Positions 1 through 5,993 of a stretch of DNA of 9,720 nt are shown here, piece by piece. How positions within the stretch are numbered: position 1 is the stretch's first letter; every line of letters begins with the position of its first letter. Position numbers and translations under genes: made by a program. The notes beneath the pieces were generated by a model that was not told the DNA's origin, ran no database searches, and saw only the letters and a list, made by a program, of their open reading frames with translations. Origin of the DNA: an uncultured Eubacteriales bacterium (GTDB lineage: Bacteria; Bacillota; Clostridia; Oscillospirales; Oscillospiraceae); the NCBI GenBank assembly GCA_900554275.1, contig USGS01000062.1, forward strand, positions 1 through 9,720, in the 5' to 3' direction.

Positions 1-138
1 CAGCTGATCTTCCCCGAGATCGAGTACGACAAGATCGACAAGATCCGCGGCATGGACATCGTCATCTGCACCACCGCCCAGACCGATGAAGAAGCACGCG
101 AGCTGCTGACCCTGGTCGGCGCTCCCTTTGAACGCTGA
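1..138 (+). CDS. rplE: Large ribosomal subunit protein L5 (uL5), 3' end only
   Basis: Partial gene: the first 45 visible codons are the C-terminus, ending in TGA at 136-138; the start lies left of the window. L5 binds 5S rRNA and helps form the central protuberance of the 50S subunit. The visible residues include IRGMDIVICTTA, TDEEARELL and a final GAPFER, which match the highly conserved L5 tail (GMDI-TTA-TDEEA-LL). It is followed 16 bases later by rpsN, the standard spc-operon order. Frame and identity are clear from the conserved tail and the neighbours; nothing can be said about the N-terminal half. Confidence 0.95.
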   Translation, partial: QLIFPEIEYDKIDKIRGMDIVICTTAQTDEEARELLTLVGAPFER

Positions 139-154
139 TTAGGAGGAGAAGAAA

Positions 155-340
155 ATGGCTAAAAAGTCTATGATCCTGAAGCAGCAGGCGCCTGCAAAAT
201 TCTCCACCCGCAAGTACAACCGCTGCAAGCTGTGCGGCCGTCCCCACGCCTACCTGCGTGACTACGGCGTCTGCCGTATCTGCTTCCGCACGCTGGCGTA
301 CAAGGGCGAGATCCCCGGCGTCCGCAAGGCCTCTTGGTAA
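155..340 (+). CDS. rpsN: Small ribosomal subunit protein S14, zinc-binding short form (uS14)
   Basis: The 61-residue protein is the short, zinc-ribbon type of S14 that binds 16S rRNA in the 30S head. Four cysteines in two CxxC pairs are visible at residues 24/27 (CKLC) and 40/43 (CRIC), with the family motif GRPHAYLRDYGVCRICFR between and around them and the typical RKASW end. The ATG at 155 follows a strong AGGAGGAG site. The longer zinc-free S14 made by some bacteria under zinc limitation is about 90 residues, so this is clearly the zinc-dependent paralog. The gene sits between rplE and rpsH as usual, but the gap after it (167 bases) is unusually large for this operon and holds structured RNA. 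Confidence 0.98.
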   Translation: MAKKSMILKQQAPAKFSTRKYNRCKLCGRPHAYLRDYGVCRICFRTLAYKGEIPGVRKASW

Positions 341-350
341 AACCCCCACG

Positions 351-377
351 TACCTAAGAGGCGACAGCCTCTCGGTA
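351..377 (+). other. RNA hairpin 1 of the rpsN-rpsH gap (GACA loop)
   Basis: A perfect 6-bp stem AGAGGC/GCCTCT (357-362 with 367-372) closes a GACA tetraloop (363-366). A lower 4-bp stem TACC/GGTA (351-354 with 374-377) extends it across a small internal loop. It begins 11 bases after the rpsN stop. The same 12-base core, AGGCGACAGCCT, recurs in the hairpin at 465-480. There is no U-tract, so it is not a terminator. Its role is unknown; it may be part of a larger regulatory leader upstream of rpsH. Confidence 0.65.
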
Positions 378-392
378 ATACAGGATGGCGAA

Positions 393-454
393 AGGTCACT
401 GGTAATTAAACACCGGCAGTGCGCTGCCGACGGACTAAATTATCAGTGATACCT
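393..454 (+). promoter_or_regulatory. Candidate S8-binding RNA stem upstream of rpsH (16S helix 21 mimic)
   Basis: Bases 393-407 pair with 438-454 in a long stem interrupted by two unpaired bases on the 3' side. An inner hairpin CGGCAG-TGCG-CTGCCG (414-429) caps it. At the base, the 5' strand AGGTC (393-397) faces GATACC (448-453). In E. coli 16S rRNA helix 21 the S8 core is AAGUC (595-599) facing GAUACU (639-644), with U641 and A642 unpaired. Here U598, C599, G639, A640, U641, A642 and C643 all have identical counterparts, and the A596-U644 pair becomes G394-C453. S8 is known to repress the E. coli spc operon by binding an rRNA-like mRNA site, there at rplE. The site here lies 54 bases before the S8 gene itself. 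The base match is seen; binding and repression are inferred. Confidence 0.62.
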
Positions 455-464
455 CGCTGCCTCA

Positions 465-480
465 ACAGGCGACAGCCTGT
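465..480 (+). other. RNA hairpin 2 of the rpsN-rpsH gap (GACA loop)
   Basis: A perfect 6-bp stem ACAGGC/GCCTGT closes the same GACA tetraloop as the hairpin at 351-377. The second pair of the stem is C-G here and G-C there, a compensatory difference that argues the pairing matters. It ends 11 bases before the rpsH ribosome binding site (AGGAGG, 492-497). CCTC at 460-463, just left of the hairpin, could pair with GAGG at 494-497 and enclose it, which would mask the ribosome binding site; that alternative is inference. Confidence 0.6.
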
Positions 481-507
481 AACTCTAAAATAGGAGGAAC
501 TACAAGT

Positions 508-906
508 ATGCACATCACTGATCCTGTTGCCGATATGCTCACCCGTATCCGCAACGCCAACAATGCCAAGCACGAGACCGTGGATGTTCCCGCTTCCAAC
601 ATGAAGAAGAGCATCGCTCAGATCCTGCTGGACGAGGGCTACATCAAGTCCTTCCAGGTCATCGACGACGGTACCCAGGGCACGATCCACATCACCCTGA
701 AGTACAACGCCGGTAAGGAGAAGGTCATCTCCGGCCTGCGCCGCGTGTCCAAGCCCGGCCTGCGCGTCTATGTGGGCGCCGACGAGCTGCCCCGCGTGCT
801 CCGTGGTCTCGGTATCGCGATCGTATCCACTTCCAAGGGCGTCATGACCGACAAGGCTGCTCGCGCGGCCCACGTCGGCGGCGAAGTCCTTGCATTCGTA
901 TGGTAA
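508..906 (+). CDS. rpsH: Small ribosomal subunit protein S8 (uS8)
   Basis: The 132-residue product has the normal length for S8, an early-binding 30S platform protein that recognises 16S helix 21 and, in E. coli, represses the spc operon. The N-terminus MHITDPVADMLTRIRNAN and the C-terminal signature STSKGVMTDKAAR...VGGEVLAFVW are diagnostic. The ATG at 508 follows AGGAGG (492-497) with about ten bases of spacing. The upstream gap carries a stem that resembles the S8 site on 16S rRNA, so the protein may control its own translation and that of the genes behind it. The next gene, rplF, starts 15 bases after the stop, and its ribosome binding site begins at the last base of the stop codon. Confidence 0.98.
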   Translation: MHITDPVADMLTRIRNANNAKHETVDVPASNMKKSIAQILLDEGYIKSFQVIDDGTQGTIHITLKYNAGKEKVISGLRRVSKPGLRVYVGADELPRVLRGLGIAIVSTSKGVMTDKAARAAHVGGEVLAFVW

Positions 907-921
907 GGAGGTATTTGAACA

Positions 922-1467
922 ATGTCGAGAATTGGTAGAATGCCCATTACCGTCCCCGCTGGTGTGGAAGTCACCATCGCGGAGAACAACGTTGTCACCG
1001 TCAAGGGCCCCAAGGGCACTCTGGTGCAGGCTCTGCGCCCCGAGATGATCCTCGAGCAGGACGGCAACGTCATCCACGTCAAGCGCCCCTCCGACGACAA
1101 GCTGCACTGCGCGCTCCACGGCATGACCCGCGCGCTGCTGCACAACATGGTCGTTGGCGTCAGCGAAGGCTTCAAGAAGGAGCTGGAGGTCAACGGTGTG
1201 GGCTATCGTGCCGCCAAAGAGGGCAACGAGCTGGTCATGAACCTGGGCTATTCCCACCCCGTGAAGATGGCGGAGATCGACGGTATCACCATCGACGTCC
1301 CCGCTCAGAACAAGATCGTCATCTCCGGCCCTGACAAGCAGAAGGTCGGCCAGTTCGCGGCGGAAGTCCGCGAGAAGCGTCCTCCCGAGCCTTATAAGGG
1401 CAAGGGCATCAAGTATGTTGATGAAACCATCCGCCGCAAGGTCGGTAAGACCGGCGCCAAGAAGTAA
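922..1467 (+). CDS. rplF: Large ribosomal subunit protein L6 (uL6)
   Basis: The 181-residue product is a full-length L6, which binds 23S rRNA near the sarcin-ricin loop and the factor-binding site of the 50S subunit. It opens with MSRIGRMPITVPAGV, has the two-repeat layout of the family (first domain to about residue 80, second to about 170) and carries the L6 signature PPEPYKGKGIKY at residues 154-165, followed by a lysine-rich tail. The start is supported by AAGGAGGT at 905-912 and by the conserved MSRIG start. It sits between rpsH and rplR as in nearly all bacteria. Confidence 0.98.
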   Translation: MSRIGRMPITVPAGVEVTIAENNVVTVKGPKGTLVQALRPEMILEQDGNVIHVKRPSDDKLHCALHGMTRALLHNMVVGVSEGFKKELEVNGVGYRAAKEGNELVMNLGYSHPVKMAEIDGITIDVPAQNKIVISGPDKQKVGQFAAEVREKRPPEPYKGKGIKYVDETIRRKVGKTGAKK

Positions 1468-1481
1468 GGAGGTGTGCCGAA

Positions 1482-1841
1482 ATGATTAAAAGACCCGATA
1501 CCAACGCGCAGCGTCTGAAGCGTCATAAGAGAGTCCGCGCCAAGCTGTCCGGCACTCCCGAGCGTCCCCGTCTGAACGTCTTCCGCAGCGAGAAGAACAT
1601 CTATGCCCAGGTCATCGACGACGTGGCCGGCAACACCCTGGTCTCCGCGTCCTCCCTGGACAAGGAGATCGAGGGCAACGGCGGCAACAAGGCCGCTGCC
1701 CGCGCCGTGGGCAAGCTGGTGGCCGAGCGCTGCAAGGCCAAGGGCATCGACACCGTCGTGTTCGACCGCGGCGGCTACCTGTACCACGGCCGTGTGGCCG
1801 AGCTGGCCGAAGGCGCCCGCGAGGGCGGCCTGCAGTTCTGA
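1482..1841 (+). CDS. rplR: Large ribosomal subunit protein L18 (uL18)
   Basis: The 119-residue protein is L18, which binds 5S rRNA with L5 and attaches it to the 50S central protuberance. The basic N-terminus (about residues 8-30, RLKRHKRVRAKLSGT) is followed by PRLNVFRSEKNIYAQVIDD and the C-terminal signature FDRGGYLYHGRV, then a short tail ending in GGLQF. Length and order are normal. The ATG at 1482 follows AAGGAGGTG at the end of rplF. A longer reading frame in another phase crosses this gene, but it belongs to the upstream extension of rpsE and is not coding here. Confidence 0.98.
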   Translation: MIKRPDTNAQRLKRHKRVRAKLSGTPERPRLNVFRSEKNIYAQVIDDVAGNTLVSASSLDKEIEGNGGNKAAARAVGKLVAERCKAKGIDTVVFDRGGYLYHGRVAELAEGAREGGLQF

Positions 1842-1860
1842 GAAAGGAGGACAACTGACA

Positions 1861-2361
1861 ATGGCAAGATTTGAAAGAGAGCAGAGCGAGTACATTGAAA
1901 AAGTAGTCGCTACCAACCGCGTATCCAAGACCGTCAAGGGCGGTCGTGTCATGAAGTTCTCCGCTCTGATGGTCGTCGGCGACGGCAAGGGCAAGGTGGG
2001 CTTCGGCTTGGGCAAGGCCGCTGAGGTCCCCGAGGCGATCCGCAAGGGCATTGAGGACGCCAAGAAGAACATGATCACCGTCTCCCTGTCCGGCAGTACC
2101 ATCCCTCACGAGATCATCGGCGAGGCCGGTGCAGGCCGCGTGCTGATGAAGCCCGCCGCCCCCGGTACTGGCGTTATCGCCGGTGGCCCGGTGCGTATCA
2201 TCATGGAAGCCGCCGGCATCAGGGACATCCGTACCAAGTGCCTGCGCTCCAACACCGCAGTCAACGTGGTCGCCGCCACCTTTGAGGGCCTGAAGGCCCT
2301 GCGTACCCCGGAAGAGGTCGCCCGCACCCGCGGCAAGAGCGTGGACGAGATCGTGGGTTAA
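1861..2361 (+). CDS. rpsE: Small ribosomal subunit protein S5 (uS5)
   Basis: S5 lines the mRNA entry tunnel of the 30S subunit and contributes to decoding accuracy and mRNA unwinding. The 166-residue product has the N-terminal double-stranded-RNA-binding-like fold with GGRVMKFSALMVVGDGKGKVGFGLGKA at about residues 27-53 and the C-terminal half with PAAPGTGVIAGGPVRIIMEAAGI and NVVAATFEGLKAL. I chose ATG 1861 because AAAGGAGG (1844-1851) precedes it and MARFEREQSEYIEKVV is the expected family start. The frame stays open back to 1603, but that stretch lies inside rplR and has no S5-like residues. rpmD follows 13 bases after the stop. Confidence 0.98.
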   Translation: MARFEREQSEYIEKVVATNRVSKTVKGGRVMKFSALMVVGDGKGKVGFGLGKAAEVPEAIRKGIEDAKKNMITVSLSGSTIPHEIIGEAGAGRVLMKPAAPGTGVIAGGPVRIIMEAAGIRDIRTKCLRSNTAVNVVAATFEGLKALRTPEEVARTRGKSVDEIVG

Positions 2362-2374
2362 GGAGGATCGACAC

Positions 2375-2557
2375 ATGGCTAATCTGAAGATCCAGCTCGT
2401 AAAGAGCCTCAACGGCAGACTGGAAAAGCACATCGCCACTGCCAACTCCCTGGGCCTGCGCAAGATCGGTGACACCACCGTCCAGCCCGACAATGCCCAG
2501 ACCCGCGGCAAGGTCGCCAAGATCGGCTACCTGCTGAAGGTCACTGAAGAGAACTAA
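2375..2557 (+). CDS. rpmD: Large ribosomal subunit protein L30 (uL30)
   Basis: The 60-residue product has the usual length of bacterial L30, a small 50S protein. Conserved features are the opening LKIQLVKSLNGR, the helix ending in TANSLGLRKIGDTTV and the closing GKVAKIGYLLKV strand. The ATG follows AAGGAGG directly behind rpsE. L30 is dispensable in some bacteria and missing from several lineages, but here it is intact and in its standard place before rplO. Confidence 0.97.
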   Translation: MANLKIQLVKSLNGRLEKHIATANSLGLRKIGDTTVQPDNAQTRGKVAKIGYLLKVTEEN

Positions 2558-2571
2558 GGAGGTGCGAGAGC

Positions 2572-3012
2572 ATGAAACTGAATGAACTGTCTCCCGCAGC
2601 CGGCTCCGTTAAGGAAGCCTACCGCAAGGGCCGTGGCCACGGCTCCGGCAACGGCAAGACCGCAGGTCGCGGCCATAAGGGTCAGAAGGCCCGCTCCGGC
2701 GGCGGCACCCGTATCGGCTTTGAAGGCGGCCAGATGCCTCTGGCCCGCCGCATCCCCAAGCGCGGTTTCAACAACATTTTTGCCAAGCCCCTGGAGATCA
2801 TTAACCTGAGCGCCCTCAACAAGTTTGAGGACGGCGAGATCGTCACCGCGGAAGCCCTGCTTGCTAAGGGTATCCTGAGCAAGTGCGAGTACGGCTACAA
2901 GGTCCTGGGTAACGGCAAAGTTACCAAGAAGGTGACCGTGCAGGCCGCTGCTTTCTCCCAGGCTGCTAAGGAAGCGATCGAAGCAGCCGGTGGAAAGGCA
3001 GAGGTGATCTGA
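2572..3012 (+). CDS. rplO: Large ribosomal subunit protein L15 (uL15)
   Basis: The 146-residue protein is a normal-length L15, a late-assembly 50S protein with a long extended N-terminal arm. Residues 18-60 are rich in Gly, Arg and Lys (RKGRGHGSGNGKTAGRGHKGQKARSG in pieces), typical of the rRNA-threading tail; the globular end carries the signature KVLGNGKVTKKVTVQAAAFSQAA at about residues 110-132 and an EAAGG motif near the end. The stop at 3010-3012 is one base from the secY start, so the secY ribosome binding site lies inside the last codons of this gene and the two are probably translationally coupled. Confidence 0.98.
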   Translation: MKLNELSPAAGSVKEAYRKGRGHGSGNGKTAGRGHKGQKARSGGGTRIGFEGGQMPLARRIPKRGFNNIFAKPLEIINLSALNKFEDGEIVTAEALLAKGILSKCEYGYKVLGNGKVTKKVTVQAAAFSQAAKEAIEAAGGKAEVI

Positions 3013-3013
3013 C

Positions 3014-4297
3014 GTGATCCAGACGATCAAAAAAGCGTGGGGCATTCCCGAGCTGCGCAAGAAGATCGTGTTCACGGCCTTGATCCTGCTGATCTTCCGC
3101 ATCGGTAATGCTATCCCTGTGCCCTGGGTGGATACGAAGCTGCTGTCTGACTACCTCAGCTCCATGTCCACCACGGTGCTGGGCCTGTATGATGTTATGT
3201 CCGGCGGCGCGTTCGCCAGCGCGACCGTGTTCGCCCTGGGCGTCCAGCCCTACATCAACAGCTCCATCATCATCCAGCTGCTGACCATCGCCATTCCCGC
3301 TCTGGAGCGCTTGGCCCGTGAAGGCGGCGAGGAGGGCAAGAAGAAGATCCAGTCCATCACCCGCTACGCCACGGTGGCCATCGCCATCCTGCAGGGCTGG
3401 GGCTACTACGCCCTGATGAAGAGCGCCAACATCCTGACCGGCACCGGCTTCTGGCCCGCCCTGGTCATCATCGTGTCCTTCATCGCCGGCTCTTCCTTCG
3501 TGATGTGGATGGGTGAGCAGATCACCGAATTTGGTATCGGCAACGGTATCTCCATCATCCTGTTCGCCGGTATCCTCTCCCGCGTTCCCAGCATGGTGTC
3601 CTCCATGAGCATCTCCCTGCGCTCCGGCGCGATGCAGTGGTGGCACGCGGTGCTGGTGGTCATCGGCATCCTGGCTCTCATCGTGCTGATCACCTGGGTC
3701 AACGGCGCAGAGCGCCGCATCCCCGTCCAGTACGCCAAGCGCCAGGTGGGCCGTAAGATGTACGGCGGCCAGGCTTCCACCCTCCCCATGAAGGTGAATA
3801 TGTCCGGCGTCCTGCCCATCATCTTCGCCCAGTCCATCGCCATGATCATCCCCACCGTGGCGGCGTTCCTGCCCGCCCCTGAGAAAGGCACCTTCGCCTA
3901 CTCCCTGGTCAACGCCGTGGATAGCAAGAGCGTGCTGTATATGATCATCTACTTCCTGATGATCATCGCCTTCAGCTACTTCTATGCCACCATCCAGTTC
4001 AACCCCATTGAGATCTCCAACAACCTGAAGAAGAACGGCGGCTTCATCCCCGGCTTCCGTCCCGGCAAGCCCACCGCCGACTTCATCAAGAAAGTCCTCA
4101 ACAAGGTCACGCTGTTCGGCGCTATCTACCTTGGCGTTGTGGCGATCCTGCCCCTGCTTATTGGCAAGATCGTCAACGTGGCGGCCCTGTCCATCGGCGG
4201 TACCTCCGTCATCATCGTGGTGGGCGTGGCGCTGGAAACCGTTCAGGCGCTGGAGTCCCAGATGCTGATGCGTCAGTACAAGGGCTTCCTGGAATAA
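3014..4297 (+). CDS. secY: Protein translocase channel subunit SecY
   Basis: SecY is the ten-helix membrane pore through which SecA pushes unfolded proteins and into which ribosomes insert membrane proteins. The 427-residue product shows about ten hydrophobic segments (roughly residues 18-34, 74-94, 116-134, 147-166, 178-196, 209-229, 263-286, 307-327, 367-384, 392-412). The family signature GVQPYINSSIIIQLL is at 76-90, and the cytosolic loop GFIPGFRPGKPT (about 343-354) contains the conserved arginine, R349, that is needed for SecA-driven export. Translation starts at GTG 3014, one base after the rplO stop, with AGAGGTGAT as ribosome binding site inside rplO; MIQTIKKAW...ELRKKI is the usual start. 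The secA gene at the right end of the window encodes its partner. Confidence 0.98.
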   Translation: MIQTIKKAWGIPELRKKIVFTALILLIFRIGNAIPVPWVDTKLLSDYLSSMSTTVLGLYDVMSGGAFASATVFALGVQPYINSSIIIQLLTIAIPALERLAREGGEEGKKKIQSITRYATVAIAILQGWGYYALMKSANILTGTGFWPALVIIVSFIAGSSFVMWMGEQITEFGIGNGISIILFAGILSRVPSMVSSMSISLRSGAMQWWHAVLVVIGILALIVLITWVNGAERRIPVQYAKRQVGRKMYGGQASTLPMKVNMSGVLPIIFAQSIAMIIPTVAAFLPAPEKGTFAYSLVNAVDSKSVLYMIIYFLMIIAFSYFYATIQFNPIEISNNLKKNGGFIPGFRPGKPTADFIKKVLNKVTLFGAIYLGVVAILPLLIGKIVNVAALSIGGTSVIIVVGVALETVQALESQMLMRQYKGFLE

Positions 4298-4310
4298 TTG
4301 AGGTGTTATC

Positions 4311-4949
4311 ATGAAACTGATCCTTTTAGGTGCTCCCGGTGCCGGTAAGGGCACACAGGCAGACATCATCAAGAAGAAGCTGGGTATCCCCACCATTTCC
4401 ACCGGCAATATCCTGCGCGCCGCCGTCAAGAACGGTACGCCCACCGGCCTTCAGGCCAAGGCGTACATGGACGCCGGTAAGCTCGTCCCCGATGAGGTCA
4501 TCATCGGCATCATCAACGAGCGCCTGCAGGAGGCCGACTGCGCGAATGGCTACATCCTGGACGGCGTGCCCCGCACCATCGCCCAGGCTGAGGCTTTGGA
4601 GGAAGCAGGTATCAGGTTCGATGCCGTCGTCGCCATCGAGATCCCCGATGAGAAGATCGTGGCTCGCATGGGTGGCCGGCGTGTGTGCGAGAGCTGCGGC
4701 GCAAGCTACCACATCGTCAACATCCCTCCCAAAAAGGAAGGCGTGTGCGACGTGTGCGGCGGCGCGCTGAAGCAGCGCAAGGATGATGACCCCGCAACGG
4801 TCCGCGACCGTTTGGCGGTCTATCATAAGGAGACAGAACCCCTCAAGGGCTTCTACGAGGCCCGGGGCATTCTGAAGACTGTGGACGACCAGCCCACCGT
4901 GGACGGTACGACCCAGGCCATTCTCCGGGCTTTGGGAGTGAGTGAATGA
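4311..4949 (+). CDS. adk: Adenylate kinase, zinc-lid long form
   Basis: Adenylate kinase interconverts ATP + AMP and 2 ADP in the cytosol. The 212-residue protein has the P-loop GAPGAGKGT at residues 7-15, R88 in DGVPRT, and a long LID domain with a zinc knuckle of four cysteines (C126, C129, C146, C149), typical of Gram-positive and other zinc-type enzymes. Two positions deviate from the usual family pattern: STGN with N33 where most enzymes have D, and DGVP with V86 where most have F; both are near the AMP site. The rest, including DDDPATVRDRL, is normal, so activity is expected. The stop overlaps the map start (ATGA), indicating coupled translation. Confidence 0.97.
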   Translation: MKLILLGAPGAGKGTQADIIKKKLGIPTISTGNILRAAVKNGTPTGLQAKAYMDAGKLVPDEVIIGIINERLQEADCANGYILDGVPRTIAQAEALEEAGIRFDAVVAIEIPDEKIVARMGGRRVCESCGASYHIVNIPPKKEGVCDVCGGALKQRKDDDPATVRDRLAVYHKETEPLKGFYEARGILKTVDDQPTVDGTTQAILRALGVSE

Positions 4950-5707
4950 TCACACTCAAATCGGCCCACGAGATCGAGCTGATGCGCCGGGCGGGCAAAA
5001 TTACCGCGGCCGCCCGTGCTCTGGCACGGGATATGGTAAAGCCCGGCGTCACCACCGCTCAGATCGACAAGGCAGTGTTCCAATTCATTGAGGACCAGGG
5101 CGCGACCCCGTCCTTCCTGCACTACAACGGCTACCCCGCCAGCGTGTGCGTCTCCGTCAACGATGAGATCATCCACGGCATCCCCGGTAAGCGGGTGCTG
5201 CAGGAGGGCGACATCGTCAGCGTGGATGTGGGCGCGTTCATCGGCGGCTTCCACGGCGACTGCGCCGGCACCTACCCCTGCGGTCAGGTGTCCGACGAGG
5301 CGCTGCGGCTGATCCGTGTCACCCAGCAGAGCTTTTTCGAGGGCTTGAAATACGCCCGCGAGGGCTGCCGCCTGTCTGACATCTCCGCCGCCGTGCAGGC
5401 CTATGTGGAGACCAACGGCTTCAGCATCGTCCGGGAATATGTCGGTCACGGCATCGGCCGGAAAATGCACGAGCCGCCGGAGGTTCCCAACTACGGCAAG
5501 CCCGGTCACGGGCCTCGCCTGCTGCGGGGCATGACCATTGCCGTCGAGCCGATGGTCAACGCCGGCAGCGCCGCCATTTTGCAGATGCCGGATGGCTGGA
5601 CGGTGAAGACCGCCGATGGGAAAAACGCCGCCCACTACGAAAACACCATTCTGATCACCGCCGGTGAGCCGGAGCTTCTGACCGACCCGGAGAAATCGTT
5701 GGTGTGA
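4946..5707 (+). CDS. map: Type I methionine aminopeptidase
   Basis: This cytosolic metalloprotease removes the initiator methionine from new proteins with a small second residue. The 253-residue sequence has the pita-bread fold pattern and all five metal ligands: D94 (VSVDVGA), D105 (HGDCAGTY), H168 (VGHGIGRKMHEPP), E201 (IAVEPMV) and E232 (HYENTILIT). Catalytic histidines H77 (EIIHGIP) and H175 are also present. There is no N-terminal SH3-binding or zinc-finger extension, so it is the short type Ia form. The ATG at 4946 overlaps the adk stop by four bases (ATGA). The KOW-protein gene begins one base after its stop, giving a tightly coupled adk-map-KOW group. Confidence 0.98.
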   Translation: MITLKSAHEIELMRRAGKITAAARALARDMVKPGVTTAQIDKAVFQFIEDQGATPSFLHYNGYPASVCVSVNDEIIHGIPGKRVLQEGDIVSVDVGAFIGGFHGDCAGTYPCGQVSDEALRLIRVTQQSFFEGLKYAREGCRLSDISAAVQAYVETNGFSIVREYVGHGIGRKMHEPPEVPNYGKPGHGPRLLRGMTIAVEPMVNAGSAAILQMPDGWTVKTADGKNAAHYENTILITAGEPELLTDPEKSLV

Positions 5708-5708
5708 T

Positions 5709-5990
5709 ATGGACATTGTCAAAGCAAGCATCGTAACATCTACCGCCGGCAGGGACAAAGGCTCACCCTTCTACGTCCTTGACTGCCAGGGTGACTTTCT
5801 CCTGCTGGCGGATGGGAAAAGGCGGCCCGTGGAGCGGCCCAAGCGCAAGCGGCGCAAGCACGCGGCGCTGCTCCGCTCCGACGGTGGCCCGCTCTCCCAG
5901 AAAATCAGAAGCAGCGAACAAATCACAAATAGTGAGCTTCGTAAAGCCATAGCCGCGTTTCGCGGCAGTGATCAAGACCAGGAGGGATAA
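5709..5990 (+). CDS. KOW-domain RNA-binding protein, L14e/L6e/L27e-like
   Basis: The 93-residue protein has an N-terminal KOW-like beta segment (residues 2-40: DIVKASIVTSTAGRDKG, then FYVLDCQGDFLLLADGK), followed by a very basic patch PVERPKRKRRKH (about 40-51) and a polar, probably flexible C-terminus. This matches the small KOW proteins, distantly related to archaeal/eukaryotic L14e, that many Firmicutes encode between map and infA. It starts one base after map and ends three bases before the infA start. Its function in bacteria is not established; the basic patch and the location suggest a ribosome or rRNA partner (inference). Codon use is less biased than in the flanking ribosomal genes (AGT, ATA and AAT occur), so it may be expressed at a lower level. 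Confidence 0.85.
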   Translation: MDIVKASIVTSTAGRDKGSPFYVLDCQGDFLLLADGKRRPVERPKRKRRKHAALLRSDGGPLSQKIRSSEQITNSELRKAIAAFRGSDQDQEG

Positions 5991-5993
5991 CAC

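Noticed and set aside
351..480. Small IS200/IS605-like or MITE-type insertion between rpsN and rpsH
   Set aside because: Similar hairpins at both ends and a flanking TAAAA (338-342 and 486-490) suggested this, but the 5-base repeat is simple sequence overlapping the rpsN stop codon, and the S8-core match explains the centre better. Not fully excluded.
357..480. Repeat pair as a CRISPR remnant
   Set aside because: Only two 12-base copies, each a hairpin, separated by a structured 90-base segment; no array spacing and no cas genes.
341..507. Known riboswitch or ribozyme in the rpsN-rpsH gap
   Set aside because: I looked for hammerhead, guanidine-II (ACGR loops), cyclic-di-GMP and fluoride signatures by eye and found none; GACA loops do not match, and the S8 site is the better reading.
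1603..1860. N-terminal extension of rpsE by 86 codons
   Set aside because: The stretch lies inside rplR, is Arg/Ser/Pro/Ala-rich out-of-frame translation, and the true start at 1861 has a good ribosome binding site and the conserved S5 beginning.
2966..4444. 492-codon open frame on the minus strand opposite secY and adk
   Set aside because: It is the antisense shadow of GC-biased codons; the sequence is a low-complexity mix of D, G, H, A and Q with no family motif, and secY on the + strand is certain.
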